Source: Sporosarcina limicola (GTDB lineage: Bacteria > Bacillota > Bacilli > Bacillales_A > Planococcaceae). Taken from it: a DNA stretch of 64,000 bases. Both the position numbers and the translations under genes were made by a program. The notes beneath the pieces were generated by a model. That model had not been told where the DNA came from and searched no databases. It saw only the letters and a program-made list of their open reading frames with translations. Positions 36,287 through 46,981 of this stretch are shown here, piece after piece (the first letter of the stretch is position 1; each line of letters begins with the position of its first letter). Where the stretch lies: NCBI RefSeq assembly GCF_014873855.1, contig NZ_JADBEL010000007.1, positions 66,219-130,218 of the forward strand, written 5' to 3'.

Positions 36287-38998
36287 ATGAAAGTAAGTAT
36301 TTTAGGTGGTGGCAGTGAAGTTGGCGCTTCTTGTTTACATATTGAAATCGGAGGAACTAATTTACTAATCGATGCTGGAATGCGAATGCATGGAGAGGAC
36401 CTCTTGCCGGCCCTTGGGATGCTTGATGAACTTAGTTCTCCTGATTGTATCCTCGTAACACACGCACATGCTGATCATATCGGTGCTTTGCCAATTGTAC
36501 ATTCGCTATTCCCAGCTGTACCAATCTACACGATGCCACCGACAGTGGATCTTATGAACGTAATGATGAAAGATGCATATAAAATTCTTGAACAGCGCTC
36601 GAAGCTTATGAATAGTCTACCGTTCTATACAAAAGAGCAGGTGGATGAGTTGCTTCAGTCGTTGCTTCTTTTTCCGGCAAACGGCGTTTTAAAAGTTGGA
36701 GATGTAACCATTACAAGTTACCGGGCGGGCCATATCTTAGGTGCGGTTATGTTTTTAATCGAAGGGGATGGGGAGAGCCTCCTTGTAACTGGGGATTTAA
36801 GCTTCAAAGCAGGGCGAACAATCCCTGGTGCCGAAGTGCCACATGGTGTTCATCCTGACGTAGTTATTATGGAATCTACGTATGGTAATCGAGCTCACAC
36901 GGACCGGAATACGGAAGAGCGGCGTCTCGCTGAACATGTGTCTGAAGTAATTGCAGGCGGGGGCTTTGCGCTTATTCCTGCATTTGCGTTGGGGCGGGCA
37001 CAAGAAGTACTACTCGTGCTGCAAGATTATATGGAGAAAGGACTAATCCCTGAGTTTCCAATTTATGTGGATGGACTTGTTACGCCAATAAGCCGAATCT
37101 ATAAAAATTATCCGCACTTTCTAAAAGGGCCGGTAGCACATCGGATTAGAAGAAATGGAGACGCTTTTTTAACTGAAGGAAGATGCAAGGCGGTTAATCC
37201 ACAAGAGCGTGAAATGATTTTGAAAGGAAAACCAGGTTGTATCGTTGCCTCTTCTGGGATGCTGACGGGTGGTGCGAGCTCTTGGTATGCAGAGCAACTT
37301 ATTTCAGGAGAGAAGAACGCGATATTTATCACTGGCTACCAAGATGAGGAAAGTCCCGGAAGGAAATTACTTGACCTCGCTGATGGTCTTAAACAGACGC
37401 TGGATTTAAACGGGACAAGTTATGAAGTTAAATGTCGAATTGGGAAATATGGCCTATCTGCGCATGCTGATGCGAATGAAATGAATCGGTTTATTCAATC
37501 ATTGAAACCGACTTATACATTGCTTGTCCATGGGGATGATGAGGCAAGAAGTCGTCTTGGAGAACTTATCGATCCTAGATTTGGACCTGTTCTTGTCGAA
37601 AATGGTGAAACGTATCCGTTCGAGAAACGAACATCTGGTAACGGAATTATAGGGAAAAGGTATAAGGTCAATAATCCTGTTTTACGTCTACAAGAGAAGA
37701 TTGGCAGTTTATTGCTTTATCGTTCTGAAGATCAGGACGTTTTGAAGTTGGCTCTTTGTACTGGAGTTCATCCAAAAACCTCCGCACTTATTTGTCAAAC
37801 GCTAAAAGGTAAACCGGTCCGATTGACGCTAGATCAGGTAGTTGAAACTGTTGGTCGTTGGAATGGTCCGATAAATGAGTTGGAAGAAGCCGCAAGACAA
37901 GTATTTAGTTTTAGTCGTCCGATTCTTGAAAAGATAAGTTGGCTGGAACTTTCGGAAGGGGAAGTGTCCCTTGACGTTATTATCGATACGTTATGCTTAA
38001 CGGAGATGAAGGACAAACTAGCGGTAGCTGTGGCCTTGCAAAGTTTACCTGAAGAACATCGTAGAAAACAAAGTGACGAGTCAGTCTGTTATTTGGTGGA
38101 TGAAAAGGTGAAAATTAGCCTGAAAGAGTTGACGCTACCGATTCAGTCACTCAAAGTAAATTCAGCAGCTGCGATGGAAACAACTAGGAATATACTTGAA
38201 AACCATCCCCGTTTCATGCGTTGTGGAACGAATGACTTAGGCACAGAAAAAGAACGACTTTTGCTCTACTTTGATTTTCCTAACGTTATATCGGAAAGTG
38301 AAAGAGGGGAATTAATCGAGCAATTAAAGAACAAAACAGGTTGGGATATTGACTTTTCCGACTCTATCCGTCAAGACCTTCTAAACAATAGGCTTATGGA
38401 ATTGTTTGGGTCGGCGATTGGCACTCCGTCAATCCATCTTCATGACAGAAAAATAGTTATTTCTACGGAAAGATTAGAGGATGCCGAAAAATTGATAACC
38501 CAATTTGAAGAAATAACCGGTTTTCGGCTGCAGTTCAAAGAAGAACCCAACGCTGCAGTGGTATTTGGTGATAATACTAGTACTCAAGTGGAAAGCTCTG
38601 GAAATAGGTTGGAAAACAATCAAGCAATCGAAGAGACGAAACGATGGGCCAAAGACCGTGGCATCACCCTTTATAAAGTGGGCATCAAACAAGAAATGAT
38701 AGAGGTTCACTTTATCTCACCAGAAATTGCCGTAGGTCATGAAACTGACTTAGAGGAACTATCCTGGAGAATCGGAAGGCCAGTTAGTTATGCTACACAA
38801 CCAAAACAAAATGAGATTATACGCATTACAATGGCGAATCTGCCATCAGCTTGGGAATCAAAAAAAATGCCTTCTATTCATATGGATAGAGCGATAGTAG
38901 CACTAAAACTAACTAACCTACCAGAAGAACATGAACAGAACAATGTTCGTGAGAAAATTAAAAAAGAAACTGGATACACCCTGGAAGTAACTACGTGA
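36287..38998 (+). CDS. Large beta-CASP metallo-beta-lactamase-fold protein with repeated C-terminal domain
   Basis: A 903-residue protein. Residues 1-450 are a CPSF/RNase J-like nuclease module: LVTHAHADHIGALP (HxHxDH, 57-70), LLVTGDLSF, IMESTYGNRAH, PAFALGRAQEVLL, VASSGMLTGG, and YGLSAHADANEM and LLVHGD in the RMMBL part. All metal ligands look intact, so RNA or DNA cleavage is likely. About 450 further residues are unusual: from about 655 on at least four strand-helix-strand units recur (LIEQLKNKTGWDIDF, LITQFEEITGFRLQF, LEELSWRIGRPVSY, VREKIKKETGYTLEV), a layout reminiscent of small RNA-binding folds. I do not know the family of the extension. Own ribosome site gaaaggaag; flanked by terminators on both sides. 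Confidence 0.8.
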   Translation: MKVSILGGGSEVGASCLHIEIGGTNLLIDAGMRMHGEDLLPALGMLDELSSPDCILVTHAHADHIGALPIVHSLFPAVPIYTMPPTVDLMNVMMKDAYKILEQRSKLMNSLPFYTKEQVDELLQSLLLFPANGVLKVGDVTITSYRAGHILGAVMFLIEGDGESLLVTGDLSFKAGRTIPGAEVPHGVHPDVVIMESTYGNRAHTDRNTEERRLAEHVSEVIAGGGFALIPAFALGRAQEVLLVLQDYMEKGLIPEFPIYVDGLVTPISRIYKNYPHFLKGPVAHRIRRNGDAFLTEGRCKAVNPQEREMILKGKPGCIVASSGMLTGGASSWYAEQLISGEKNAIFITGYQDEESPGRKLLDLADGLKQTLDLNGTSYEVKCRIGKYGLSAHADANEMNRFIQSLKPTYTLLVHGDDEARSRLGELIDPRFGPVLVENGETYPFEKRTSGNGIIGKRYKVNNPVLRLQEKIGSLLLYRSEDQDVLKLALCTGVHPKTSALICQTLKGKPVRLTLDQVVETVGRWNGPINELEEAARQVFSFSRPILEKISWLELSEGEVSLDVIIDTLCLTEMKDKLAVAVALQSLPEEHRRKQSDESVCYLVDEKVKISLKELTLPIQSLKVNSAAAMETTRNILENHPRFMRCGTNDLGTEKERLLLYFDFPNVISESERGELIEQLKNKTGWDIDFSDSIRQDLLNNRLMELFGSAIGTPSIHLHDRKIVISTERLEDAEKLITQFEEITGFRLQFKEEPNAAVVFGDNTSTQVESSGNRLENNQAIEETKRWAKDRGITLYKVGIKQEMIEVHFISPEIAVGHETDLEELSWRIGRPVSYATQPKQNEIIRITMANLPSAWESKKMPSIHMDRAIVALKLTNLPEEHEQNNVREKIKKETGYTLEVTT

Positions 38999-39021
38999 CA
39001 CCAGGTATTTCCAATTCGAAC

Positions 39022-39060
39022 TAATGAAAAACGCCCTTCTCTATGAGGAGCGTTTTTCAT
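39022..39060. terminator. Bidirectional terminator between the beta-CASP gene and rarA
   Basis: gaaaaacgcccttctc and gaggagcgtttttc arms with T/A runs on both sides. Confidence 0.85.
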
Positions 39061-39097
39061 TTTCATAAAAGCTTTTTATGATGTGACCATTCCCACT

Positions 39098-39200
39098 AGC
39101 GAAGCGATTGAACTTTTATCCAACTAATCCATTCCTTCACCAAAGCAACGATTCTTTCGCATAAACGACCCTTCTCATCACTATAGCGACGCCAACATCA
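39098..39200. repeat. Decayed family B repeat array
   Basis: Roughly 21-base periodicity of words like gcgaagcgattgaac, aagcaacgattctttcg, ataaacgacccttc and tatagcgacgcc, which are worn versions of the gaagcgactgat/caagcgaccaat half-units. No two units are identical any more. Confidence 0.45.
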
Positions 39201-39201
39201 C

Positions 39202-40485
39202 TCATTTCTTACGAAAACCTTTCAACTTTTCGTAGATTGCAGCCAACTTCTTCTCTTCGCCTGCGATGACGGGTGTGTAAAATTCGACGTTTTGAATTTT
39301 ATCTGGTAAATAGTGTTGGTCAGTCCAACCGCCGAATGAGCCAATTGGGGTATTATGGGGATATTTGTAGCCGACATGTCCAAGGTCCGCAGCGCCTGCA
39401 TAGTGGGTGTCCCGTAAATGAAGCGGGATATCGCCGGTTTTCCCTTCGTTGATGGCTCTTATCGCTGCGTCGACAGCTTTGTAAGCTGAATTTGACTTGG
39501 AGGCCAAACACATCTCGATAACTGCATTTGCAAGTGGGATACGCGCTTCTGGCATACCGAGTCTCACTGCGGCTTCGGTCGCGGCTAGTACATGCGGTCC
39601 GACTTCCGGCGCAGCGAGGCCAATATCTTCATAAGCCATGACCAGCAACCGTCTGGATACAGCGACAAGATCACCGATTTCGAGTAAATGCGCAAGATAA
39701 TAGACAGCTGCATTGATATCACTGCCGCGAACTGATTTTTGAAGAGCGGACAATAGATTATAGAAATGGGACCCTTTTTTATCGCCAAACAAACCGATTC
39801 GACCAATCAGGTTGTCAATCAGCCAATCCTCAATAACTATTTTTGCATCGACCTCATCACTTGCCGAGACCACAGATTCAAGAATGGTTAACGCTTTTCG
39901 GGCATCGCCATTGACACCTTCAGAAATTTTTACTAATTGATCATTCGTTATGGCAATTGCAATTTTTCCAAGCCCACGTTCTTCATCCACCAAAGCTCTT
40001 TGAAGGACCGCCATCAAATCATTCGGCTCTAAACGGGATAATTGCCTAATTTCACCGCATCTTGAACGGATTGCGGGATTGACGTCATGGTAAGGATTTT
40101 CAGTTGTTGCACCAATTAAAATAATTGCGCCACTTTCAACATGTGGAAGCAACGTGTCTTGCTGTAATTTATTGAACCGGTGTATTTCATCGAGGAATAA
40201 CAGTACCTTCCCCGTAATTCTTGACTCAGCAACGACAGCTTCGACATCCTTTTTACCAGAAACAGTTGCGTTCATTGCGATGAAGGGTAGGCTACTTGTA
40301 CCAGCGATGGCGTGGGCGAGAGAAGTCTTGCCGATGCCGGGGTCCCCGTAGAGCAACATTGAAGGGACGTGTCCGTTTTTAATCATTCGGTAAAGTGCCG
40401 TTTGCTGACCGATAATTTCTTGTTGTCCAGCGATCTCGTCTATGTTTCTAGGGCGCATACGATACGCCAAGGGTTCATTATGCAA
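39202..40485 (-). CDS. rarA: Replication-associated recombination protein RarA
   Basis: A 427-residue AAA+ ATPase (MgsA/YrvN) acting at stalled forks. Walker A YGDPGIGKTSLAHAIA, Walker B LLFLDEIHRFNK, sensor 1 LIGATTENPYHDVN and the C-terminal tetramerisation region (YPHNTPIGSFGGWTDQHYLP) are seen. I choose the TTG at 40485 (MHNEPLAYRMRPRNIDE), 8 bases after gaggag, rather than an upstream start at 40524. Divergent from cymR, as in B. subtilis. Confidence 0.93.
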   Translation of the reverse strand: MHNEPLAYRMRPRNIDEIAGQQEIIGQQTALYRMIKNGHVPSMLLYGDPGIGKTSLAHAIAGTSSLPFIAMNATVSGKKDVEAVVAESRITGKVLLFLDEIHRFNKLQQDTLLPHVESGAIILIGATTENPYHDVNPAIRSRCGEIRQLSRLEPNDLMAVLQRALVDEERGLGKIAIAITNDQLVKISEGVNGDARKALTILESVVSASDEVDAKIVIEDWLIDNLIGRIGLFGDKKGSHFYNLLSALQKSVRGSDINAAVYYLAHLLEIGDLVAVSRRLLVMAYEDIGLAAPEVGPHVLAATEAAVRLGMPEARIPLANAVIEMCLASKSNSAYKAVDAAIRAINEGKTGDIPLHLRDTHYAGAADLGHVGYKYPHNTPIGSFGGWTDQHYLPDKIQNVEFYTPVIAGEEKKLAAIYEKLKGFRKK

Positions 40486-40551
40486 CAGTATCACTCCTCG
40501 TACATCCGTTCCTTCATTATACACATCGTTTACCGGGAAATCATGTTAACT

Positions 40552-40621
40552 TTATTCGGCAGAAGTTCAAACCCTGCTGAAACGGAAGAACTCTGGCTAA
40601 AATCGCCGAGGCGTATTTGAT
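40552..40621. repeat. Family D dispersed sequence, copy 1
   Basis: Contains ctttattcggcag, agttcaaaccctgctga and cgccgaggcgtatttgat, the words also found at 58909-59103; the middle is shorter here. The last word supplies a ttgatg that could be the cymR -35 (17 bases before tatgct at 40640). Confidence 0.65.
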
Positions 40622-40687
40622 GTAAGCGAACACGCTGAATATGCTATACTATTTTGAAGCAATTAGCTAAAAAGGACGGGATTTCAC

Positions 40688-41107
40688 ATGAAGATATCTA
40701 CAAAAGGACGTTATGGACTAACCGTTGTCGTCGAACTTGGCCGCAAGTATGGGGAAGGTCCTATACCACTCCGGAAAATTGCAGAAGAGCAAGGCCTATC
40801 CGAAGCGTATTTGGAACAACTGATTCCGCCGCTCCGGAATAACGGAATTGTTAAAAGCGTACGCGGTGCGTATGGAGGATATAAACTTGTGAAACCACCC
40901 ACGGAAATTACTGCGGGCGATGTCATTCGGGTAATGGAAGGGCCAATTCAAGTTGTAGAGGGGTTGGATGAAACCGATATGCCACAACAGGAATTATGGA
41001 GGCGAATCGGTGACGCTGTCCGCGGCGTAATCGATACAACGACCATCGCAGATTTGATGGAAACCGACAAAGGTTCTAAAAATGATAGTTATATGTTTTA
41101 CATTTAA
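40688..41107 (+). CDS. cymR: Rrf2-family cysteine metabolism repressor CymR
   Basis: A 139-residue Rrf2 regulator starting MKISTKGRYGLTVVVELG with winged HTH (LRKIAEEQGLSEAYLEQLI, recognition helix) and YGGYKLVKPP wing. It lacks the three Cys that hold the Fe-S cluster in IscR, as does CymR, which works with CysK to repress sulfur-uptake genes. The order cymR-iscS-mnmA is that of B. subtilis. iscS starts 12 bases after its stop. Confidence 0.9.
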   Translation: MKISTKGRYGLTVVVELGRKYGEGPIPLRKIAEEQGLSEAYLEQLIPPLRNNGIVKSVRGAYGGYKLVKPPTEITAGDVIRVMEGPIQVVEGLDETDMPQQELWRRIGDAVRGVIDTTTIADLMETDKGSKNDSYMFYI

Positions 41108-41119
41108 AGGAGTCTTACT

Positions 41120-42262
41120 ATGAAACCAATCTATCTAGACCACGCAGCGACCACGCCGGTCCATCCGGCAGTCAGTGCTACATATATTAAGCTACTCGAA
41201 TCTGTTTTTGGCAATCCTTCTAGTATTCATAGTTTCGGTAGGGAAGCCCGGAAATGGCTTGATGATGCGCGGAAAATAGTAGCGCAGTCCATTCAAGCAG
41301 AATCGTCGGAAATTATTTTCACCTCGGGCGGAACGGAAGCGGACAACATAGCGATTTTCGGAACCGTGGCGGCAATGAAAAACCGAGGGAATCATATCAT
41401 CACGACAACAATCGAACACCATGCCGTGTTGAACCCATGTAAACAATTAGAATCGCAAGGATACGAAGTGACCTATTTGCCGGTAAATGAAAACGGGGAA
41501 ATTCGTGCTGAACAGGTGAAGGACGCATTGACAGACAAAACGATACTCGTATCCATTATGTACGGCAATAACGAAGTGGGTACAATCCAACCGATTCGTG
41601 AAATCGGGCAACTGCTGCAAAACCACCAAGCCATTTTCCATACAGATGCTGTTCAGGCATATGGGCTTGTCAAGCTGGATGTAAACGACCTTGGCGTCGA
41701 CCTATTATCAGTGTCGGCACATAAGTTAAACGGGCCAAAAGGTGTTGGCTTCCTTTATCAACGAAAGGGGCTGAATACGTCACCGCTTCTTTTCGGAGGG
41801 GAACAAGAACGCAAACGTCGAGCAGGCACCGAAAATGTTCCGGGAATTGTAGCTTTTGCTGAAGCCGTGACACTTGCGCAACAAACGATGCAGGAAAACA
41901 GTGTCAACTATGAAAAATACGCAACCATCCTAACGGAAACATTCACTAAACAAGCAATCGCCTATGAAGTGAATGCCAAAAGTGAGGACAAGCTCCCGCA
42001 TATCGTCAATCTAAGTTTTCCTGGAACGGACATCGAATCCTTGCTCGTCAATCTTGATATGGCGGGAATCGCCGTCTCAAGTGGTTCGGCATGTACGGCA
42101 GGCTCCCTCGATCCATCCCATGTGCTGACAGCGATGTATGGAGAAGATTCTCCGAAGCTTAGGAATTCCGTGCGCTTCAGTTTTGGCCTCGGTCTTGATG
42201 AAATAAGTATAAAAGAAGCCGCAGAACAAACGGCAGCAATCATTAAACGACTCGTAAAATAA
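41120..42262 (+). CDS. iscS: Cysteine desulfurase (IscS/YrvO-type)
   Basis: A 380-residue PLP enzyme. Begins MKPIYLDHAATTPVHP; cofactor His in TIEHHAVL, Schiff-base Lys in VSAHKLNGPKGVGF (about 200), active Cys in SSGSACTAGSLDPSHVL (about 325). It takes sulfur from cysteine, here most likely for MnmA, encoded next, to thiolate tRNA uridine-34 (B. subtilis YrvO does this). Confidence 0.95.
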   Translation: MKPIYLDHAATTPVHPAVSATYIKLLESVFGNPSSIHSFGREARKWLDDARKIVAQSIQAESSEIIFTSGGTEADNIAIFGTVAAMKNRGNHIITTTIEHHAVLNPCKQLESQGYEVTYLPVNENGEIRAEQVKDALTDKTILVSIMYGNNEVGTIQPIREIGQLLQNHQAIFHTDAVQAYGLVKLDVNDLGVDLLSVSAHKLNGPKGVGFLYQRKGLNTSPLLFGGEQERKRRAGTENVPGIVAFAEAVTLAQQTMQENSVNYEKYATILTETFTKQAIAYEVNAKSEDKLPHIVNLSFPGTDIESLLVNLDMAGIAVSSGSACTAGSLDPSHVLTAMYGEDSPKLRNSVRFSFGLGLDEISIKEAAEQTAAIIKRLVK

Positions 42263-42277
42263 AAAGATAAAGGATGA

Positions 42278-43495
<1,218 letters not shown>

Positions 43496-43505
43496 GGGGA
43501 TCTGA

Positions 43506-44174
43506 ATGATGGAATACAATGAAATCGGAATTACTGCATTACAAGAAGGTTCCTACGAAAAAGCAGTCGAAGCATTTATGAAAGCAGTCGAGCAGGATCC
43601 GAAAAATGCAATCGGCTACATCAACCTCGGAAATGTCTTCGCATCACTTAGCGATGCTGAAAAGGCGGAACCCTTTTTCCAGAAAGCAATTACACTGGAT
43701 AAGGAAGCGGGCACAGCTTACTACGGGCTGGCCAATCTTTATTACAATAAAGAGCGTTATGAAGAAGCGGCGAAGTTATATGAAACGGCAATCCGTCAAG
43801 GTGTGGAAGAGGCGGATGCTTATTTCATGCTAGGAAAAAGTCTTGAACGGACGGGGAATGAAAAGCTCGCATTGCCTTATTTGCAACGGGCAGCTGAATT
43901 GGCACCGGAAGACTTAGAAGCTCGATTATCCTATGGGATTTTACTTGCCAACATGGAGCTGTTCAAAGAGGCGGGAGCTGAATTCCGCTTCATTCTTAAA
44001 CAGGATGAAGAACACGCAGATGCTCATTACAATCTTGGATTATTATATGCTGTATCGACAAACGACAAAGCCGACGCACTTCTTCATTTAAAAAAGGCAT
44101 TTACGATTGATCCAGAGCATATTCAAGCACGCTATATTTACGACATGATTCAATTGGGCGAAAACGACAAGTAA
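43506..44174 (+). CDS. TPR repeat protein (YrrB-like)
   Basis: A 222-residue all-helical protein of about six tetratricopeptide repeats (for example AIGYINLGNVFASLSDAEKA, TAYYGLANLYYNKERYEEAA, ADAYFMLGKSLERTGNEKLA). No other domain, no signal peptide. TPRs bind peptides of partners; B. subtilis yrrB has the same place between mnmA and recD2 and its partner is not established. Start ATG 43506 behind aagggga. Confidence 0.88.
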   Translation: MMEYNEIGITALQEGSYEKAVEAFMKAVEQDPKNAIGYINLGNVFASLSDAEKAEPFFQKAITLDKEAGTAYYGLANLYYNKERYEEAAKLYETAIRQGVEEADAYFMLGKSLERTGNEKLALPYLQRAAELAPEDLEARLSYGILLANMELFKEAGAEFRFILKQDEEHADAHYNLGLLYAVSTNDKADALLHLKKAFTIDPEHIQARYIYDMIQLGENDK

Positions 44175-44186
44175 GGGAGGACAAGA

Positions 44187-46640
44187 ATGGAAGTGAACGG
44201 CGAAGTAGGAAAGACGGATGAGATATTTTTATCGGGCAGACCGGTCGTAACGATCTTCCATAATCCCGACAACCTTTTTAGCATTGTTAAACTGAAGATG
44301 AAGGAAACGAACAGCGGGTATGAGGACAAGGAGATCATCGTTAAAGGGACTTTTCCTCAACTTACACCTGACGAGGATTATAAATTTACCGGTAGACTCG
44401 TCAATCATCCGACCTATGGATCACAATTTGATGCCCAAACGTTCGCCAAAGTGATGCCAGCAACAGAGACGGGGTTGGTTCATTATTTGTCAGGGGATCT
44501 ATTCCCTGGAATTGGCATGCGAACTGCGGAGACGATTGTGAAAAAGCTGGGTAAGGATGCTGTTAAAAAAATAATGGATAATCCCGCTGTACTCGACGTA
44601 ATTCCAAGATTGTCTGCTGAAAAAAAAGAAACACTCGTCACCGTACTTGAGCAAAATATGGGGCTTGAACGCACGATTGTCCAATTGAATGAATGGGGAT
44701 TCGGTCCTCAAATTGCCATGCGAATCTATCAAACCTATCGAGAAGAAGCGATTTCTCAGCTAACGGAAAATCCCTATCGGCTGATAGAAGAAATCGAGGG
44801 TGTCGGCTTCCTACGTGCCGATGAACTCGGGAAGAATCTTGGAATCACAGGAGATCATCCAGCTAGGATTAAAGCTGCCATCCTTCATTCAATGAACCAG
44901 GCGGTGCAATCGAATGGTCATGTATTCCTCAAATCGGAAGCTGTTTTACCCGATGCGAAACGCCTTCTCGAAAGTAGCCAACGCGTGGATATCCCGTTTG
45001 CAAGTATTTCCCAGGCAATTATCGAACTGGTCGAGGAAGGAAAACTGTCTGCGGAAGAGCGTAGACTTTATTTGCCATCCCTTTATTTCTCCGAAGTTGG
45101 AATCGCCTCGAAAATTGATCGACTGAAGCAAAACGATACAACGGATCAGTTTCCGGTATCTGAGATTCGAAAAGCAGTTGGTGAAGTCGAGGAACGGCTC
45201 GGTGTCAATTATGCGGAAACGCAAGTAGCAGCGATTGAAACTGCTCTTCATTCGCCACTTATGATTTTGACGGGTGGACCAGGAACAGGAAAGACAACTG
45301 TCATTCGAGGTCTTGTCGAAGTGTATGCGGAACTTCATGGACTATCGCTTGACCCAAAAGAGTATGTGAAAAAGAAAGAACCGTTTCCAATTGTTTTAGC
45401 AGCTCCGACGGGACGTGCAGCGAAGCGTATGTCGGAATCGACCGGACTGCCAGCAATGACAATCCACCGACTCCTTGGATTTACAGGGTTGGAGAAGGAA
45501 GAGGAAACGGAACGGCAAGTGGAAGGTCGCCTCATTATTATCGATGAGATGTCGATGGTGGATACCTGGTTGGCGCATCAACTATTGAAGGCGCTCGCCA
45601 ACGACGTGCAACTCCTTTTCGTTGGCGACCAGGACCAATTGCCGCCTGTCGGACCTGGCCAGGTACTTCGGGACATGCTTGACTCGGGCGAAGTACCCGT
45701 CGTCGAGTTAACAGAAATTTTCAGGCAAAGTGCAGGTTCAACAATTATTGAAATGGCACATATGATCAAACGGTCAGAATGGTCAGATGATATTACCAAA
45801 AAAACGTCGGATCGCTCTTTTCTCAAAGCGAACGGAGAACAGATTTTAGACACGGTCCAACAAATCGTCAAAAATGCAATTACAAAAGGCCATCCCATAA
45901 AAGACATTCAAGTTCTAGCACCCATGTACAGGGGACCTGCAGGAATCGATGGGTTAAACAAAATGATTCAAGAAATGGTCAATCCACCTGGTCCGAAGCG
46001 AAAAGAAGTCGTTTTCGGGGAAGCTACTTACCGAATTGGCGACAAAGTCCTTCAGCTTGTCAATCAACCCGAAAGCAATGTGTTCAACGGGGATATGGGT
46101 GAAGTCATTGCCATCATTAAAGCGAAAGAGACAGTGGATAAAAAAGAACTGCTCGTCGTTTCCTATGACGGCATTGAAGTAACCTACGAACGCAGTGACT
46201 TGAATCAGATTACGCTTGCTTACTGTTGTTCGATTCATAAATCGCAAGGGAGCGAATTTCCGATTGTCATCATGCCAGTCGTACGAAGTCATCGGAAAAT
46301 GCTACGTCGCAATTTGCTTTATACCGGCATCACCCGAGCGAAGAACTTTCTCATTCTCTGTGGGGAACCCGAAGAGTTTAAAGCAGGTATTGGGCGAACA
46401 GATGAGATGGAGAGACAGACAACGCTGAAGGAACGACTAACGGGTGGCGTTGTTGAACTGGTAGCGACGGAAAGTCCAGAACGAAAAACAAATACGACAA
46501 TCGAGAAGCCGTCAGCCGCGGATTCGAATGATTTGGAGCCAGTAGTCTTTGAGTTAAGAATGGATAACTTCATCCAAATCGACCCGATGATCGGTATGTA
46601 TGGCGTCACTCCGTACAGCTATCTTGAATCTTCCGATTGA
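44187..46640 (+). CDS. recD2: ATP-dependent 5'-3' helicase RecD2
   Basis: An 817-residue RecD-like helicase without RecBC. Long N-terminal part with helix-hairpin-helix motifs (LSGDLFPGIGMRTAETIVKK), then motif I LTGGPGTGKTTVIRG, motif II LIIIDEMSMVD, motif III FVGDQDQLPPVGPGQVL, and motif VI region YTGITRAKNFLILC. In B. subtilis RecD2 protects forks and takes part in mismatch repair. Start ATG 44187 after aagggaggac, 12 bases behind the TPR gene. The stop codon lies inside the -35 box of the alaS promoter. Confidence 0.94.
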   Translation: MEVNGEVGKTDEIFLSGRPVVTIFHNPDNLFSIVKLKMKETNSGYEDKEIIVKGTFPQLTPDEDYKFTGRLVNHPTYGSQFDAQTFAKVMPATETGLVHYLSGDLFPGIGMRTAETIVKKLGKDAVKKIMDNPAVLDVIPRLSAEKKETLVTVLEQNMGLERTIVQLNEWGFGPQIAMRIYQTYREEAISQLTENPYRLIEEIEGVGFLRADELGKNLGITGDHPARIKAAILHSMNQAVQSNGHVFLKSEAVLPDAKRLLESSQRVDIPFASISQAIIELVEEGKLSAEERRLYLPSLYFSEVGIASKIDRLKQNDTTDQFPVSEIRKAVGEVEERLGVNYAETQVAAIETALHSPLMILTGGPGTGKTTVIRGLVEVYAELHGLSLDPKEYVKKKEPFPIVLAAPTGRAAKRMSESTGLPAMTIHRLLGFTGLEKEEETERQVEGRLIIIDEMSMVDTWLAHQLLKALANDVQLLFVGDQDQLPPVGPGQVLRDMLDSGEVPVVELTEIFRQSAGSTIIEMAHMIKRSEWSDDITKKTSDRSFLKANGEQILDTVQQIVKNAITKGHPIKDIQVLAPMYRGPAGIDGLNKMIQEMVNPPGPKRKEVVFGEATYRIGDKVLQLVNQPESNVFNGDMGEVIAIIKAKETVDKKELLVVSYDGIEVTYERSDLNQITLAYCCSIHKSQGSEFPIVIMPVVRSHRKMLRRNLLYTGITRAKNFLILCGEPEEFKAGIGRTDEMERQTTLKERLTGGVVELVATESPERKTNTTIEKPSAADSNDLEPVVFELRMDNFIQIDPMIGMYGVTPYSYLESSD

Positions 46641-46665
46641 CAAGCAGCAGGAACTTTTCTATAAT
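46637..46665 (+). promoter_or_regulatory. Consensus promoter of alaS
   Basis: ttgaca (46637-46642), 17 bases, tataat (46660-46665): a perfect sigma-A promoter overlapping the recD2 stop codon. Confidence 0.85.
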
Positions 46666-46689
46666 CCAGTTAATCATACGAAATAACAC

Positions 46690-46918
46690 GTAACACGTTG
46701 ACGGAGAAAGTACGCATGTCTACTCGTCCAGAAAGAAGTCCCTTTGGCTGAAAGGATTTTCGAGTTAGACTGACGGAAAGCTACTCCTGAGTGCAGCTTA
46801 TCCCTGCCGTCCGCCGCGTTAAGGCAACCAGAGATGCCGAATAGAACTTGTTCGGTAATTAGGGTGGTACCGCGAGACTAACATCTTCGTCCCTTGTTTA
46901 GGGGCGGGGATTTTTTTA
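46690..46918 (+). ncRNA. T-box riboswitch of alaS
   Basis: Stem I base gacgg (46700) pairs with ccgtc (46817); the S-turn gagaaagtacg is present; the specifier region gagtgcagcttatcc (46788-46810) offers alanine codons GCA or GCT. The T-box agggtggtaccgcgag lies at 46861-46876 and a terminator cgtccc...gggcgggg with T run at 46888-46917. Uncharged tRNA-Ala would let transcription pass into alaS. Confidence 0.93.
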
Positions 46919-46925
46919 ATTTCAT

Positions 46926-46947
46926 CTAGCAAAAGTTCAAACCCCTG
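46926..46947. repeat. Short family D word upstream of alaS
   Basis: aaaagttcaaacccctgctgg matches the core of the family D repeats at 40552 and 58909. It is the only part present here. Confidence 0.5.
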
Positions 46948-46981
46948 CTGGACGTACTTCAATATCAAGGAGGAATTATTT

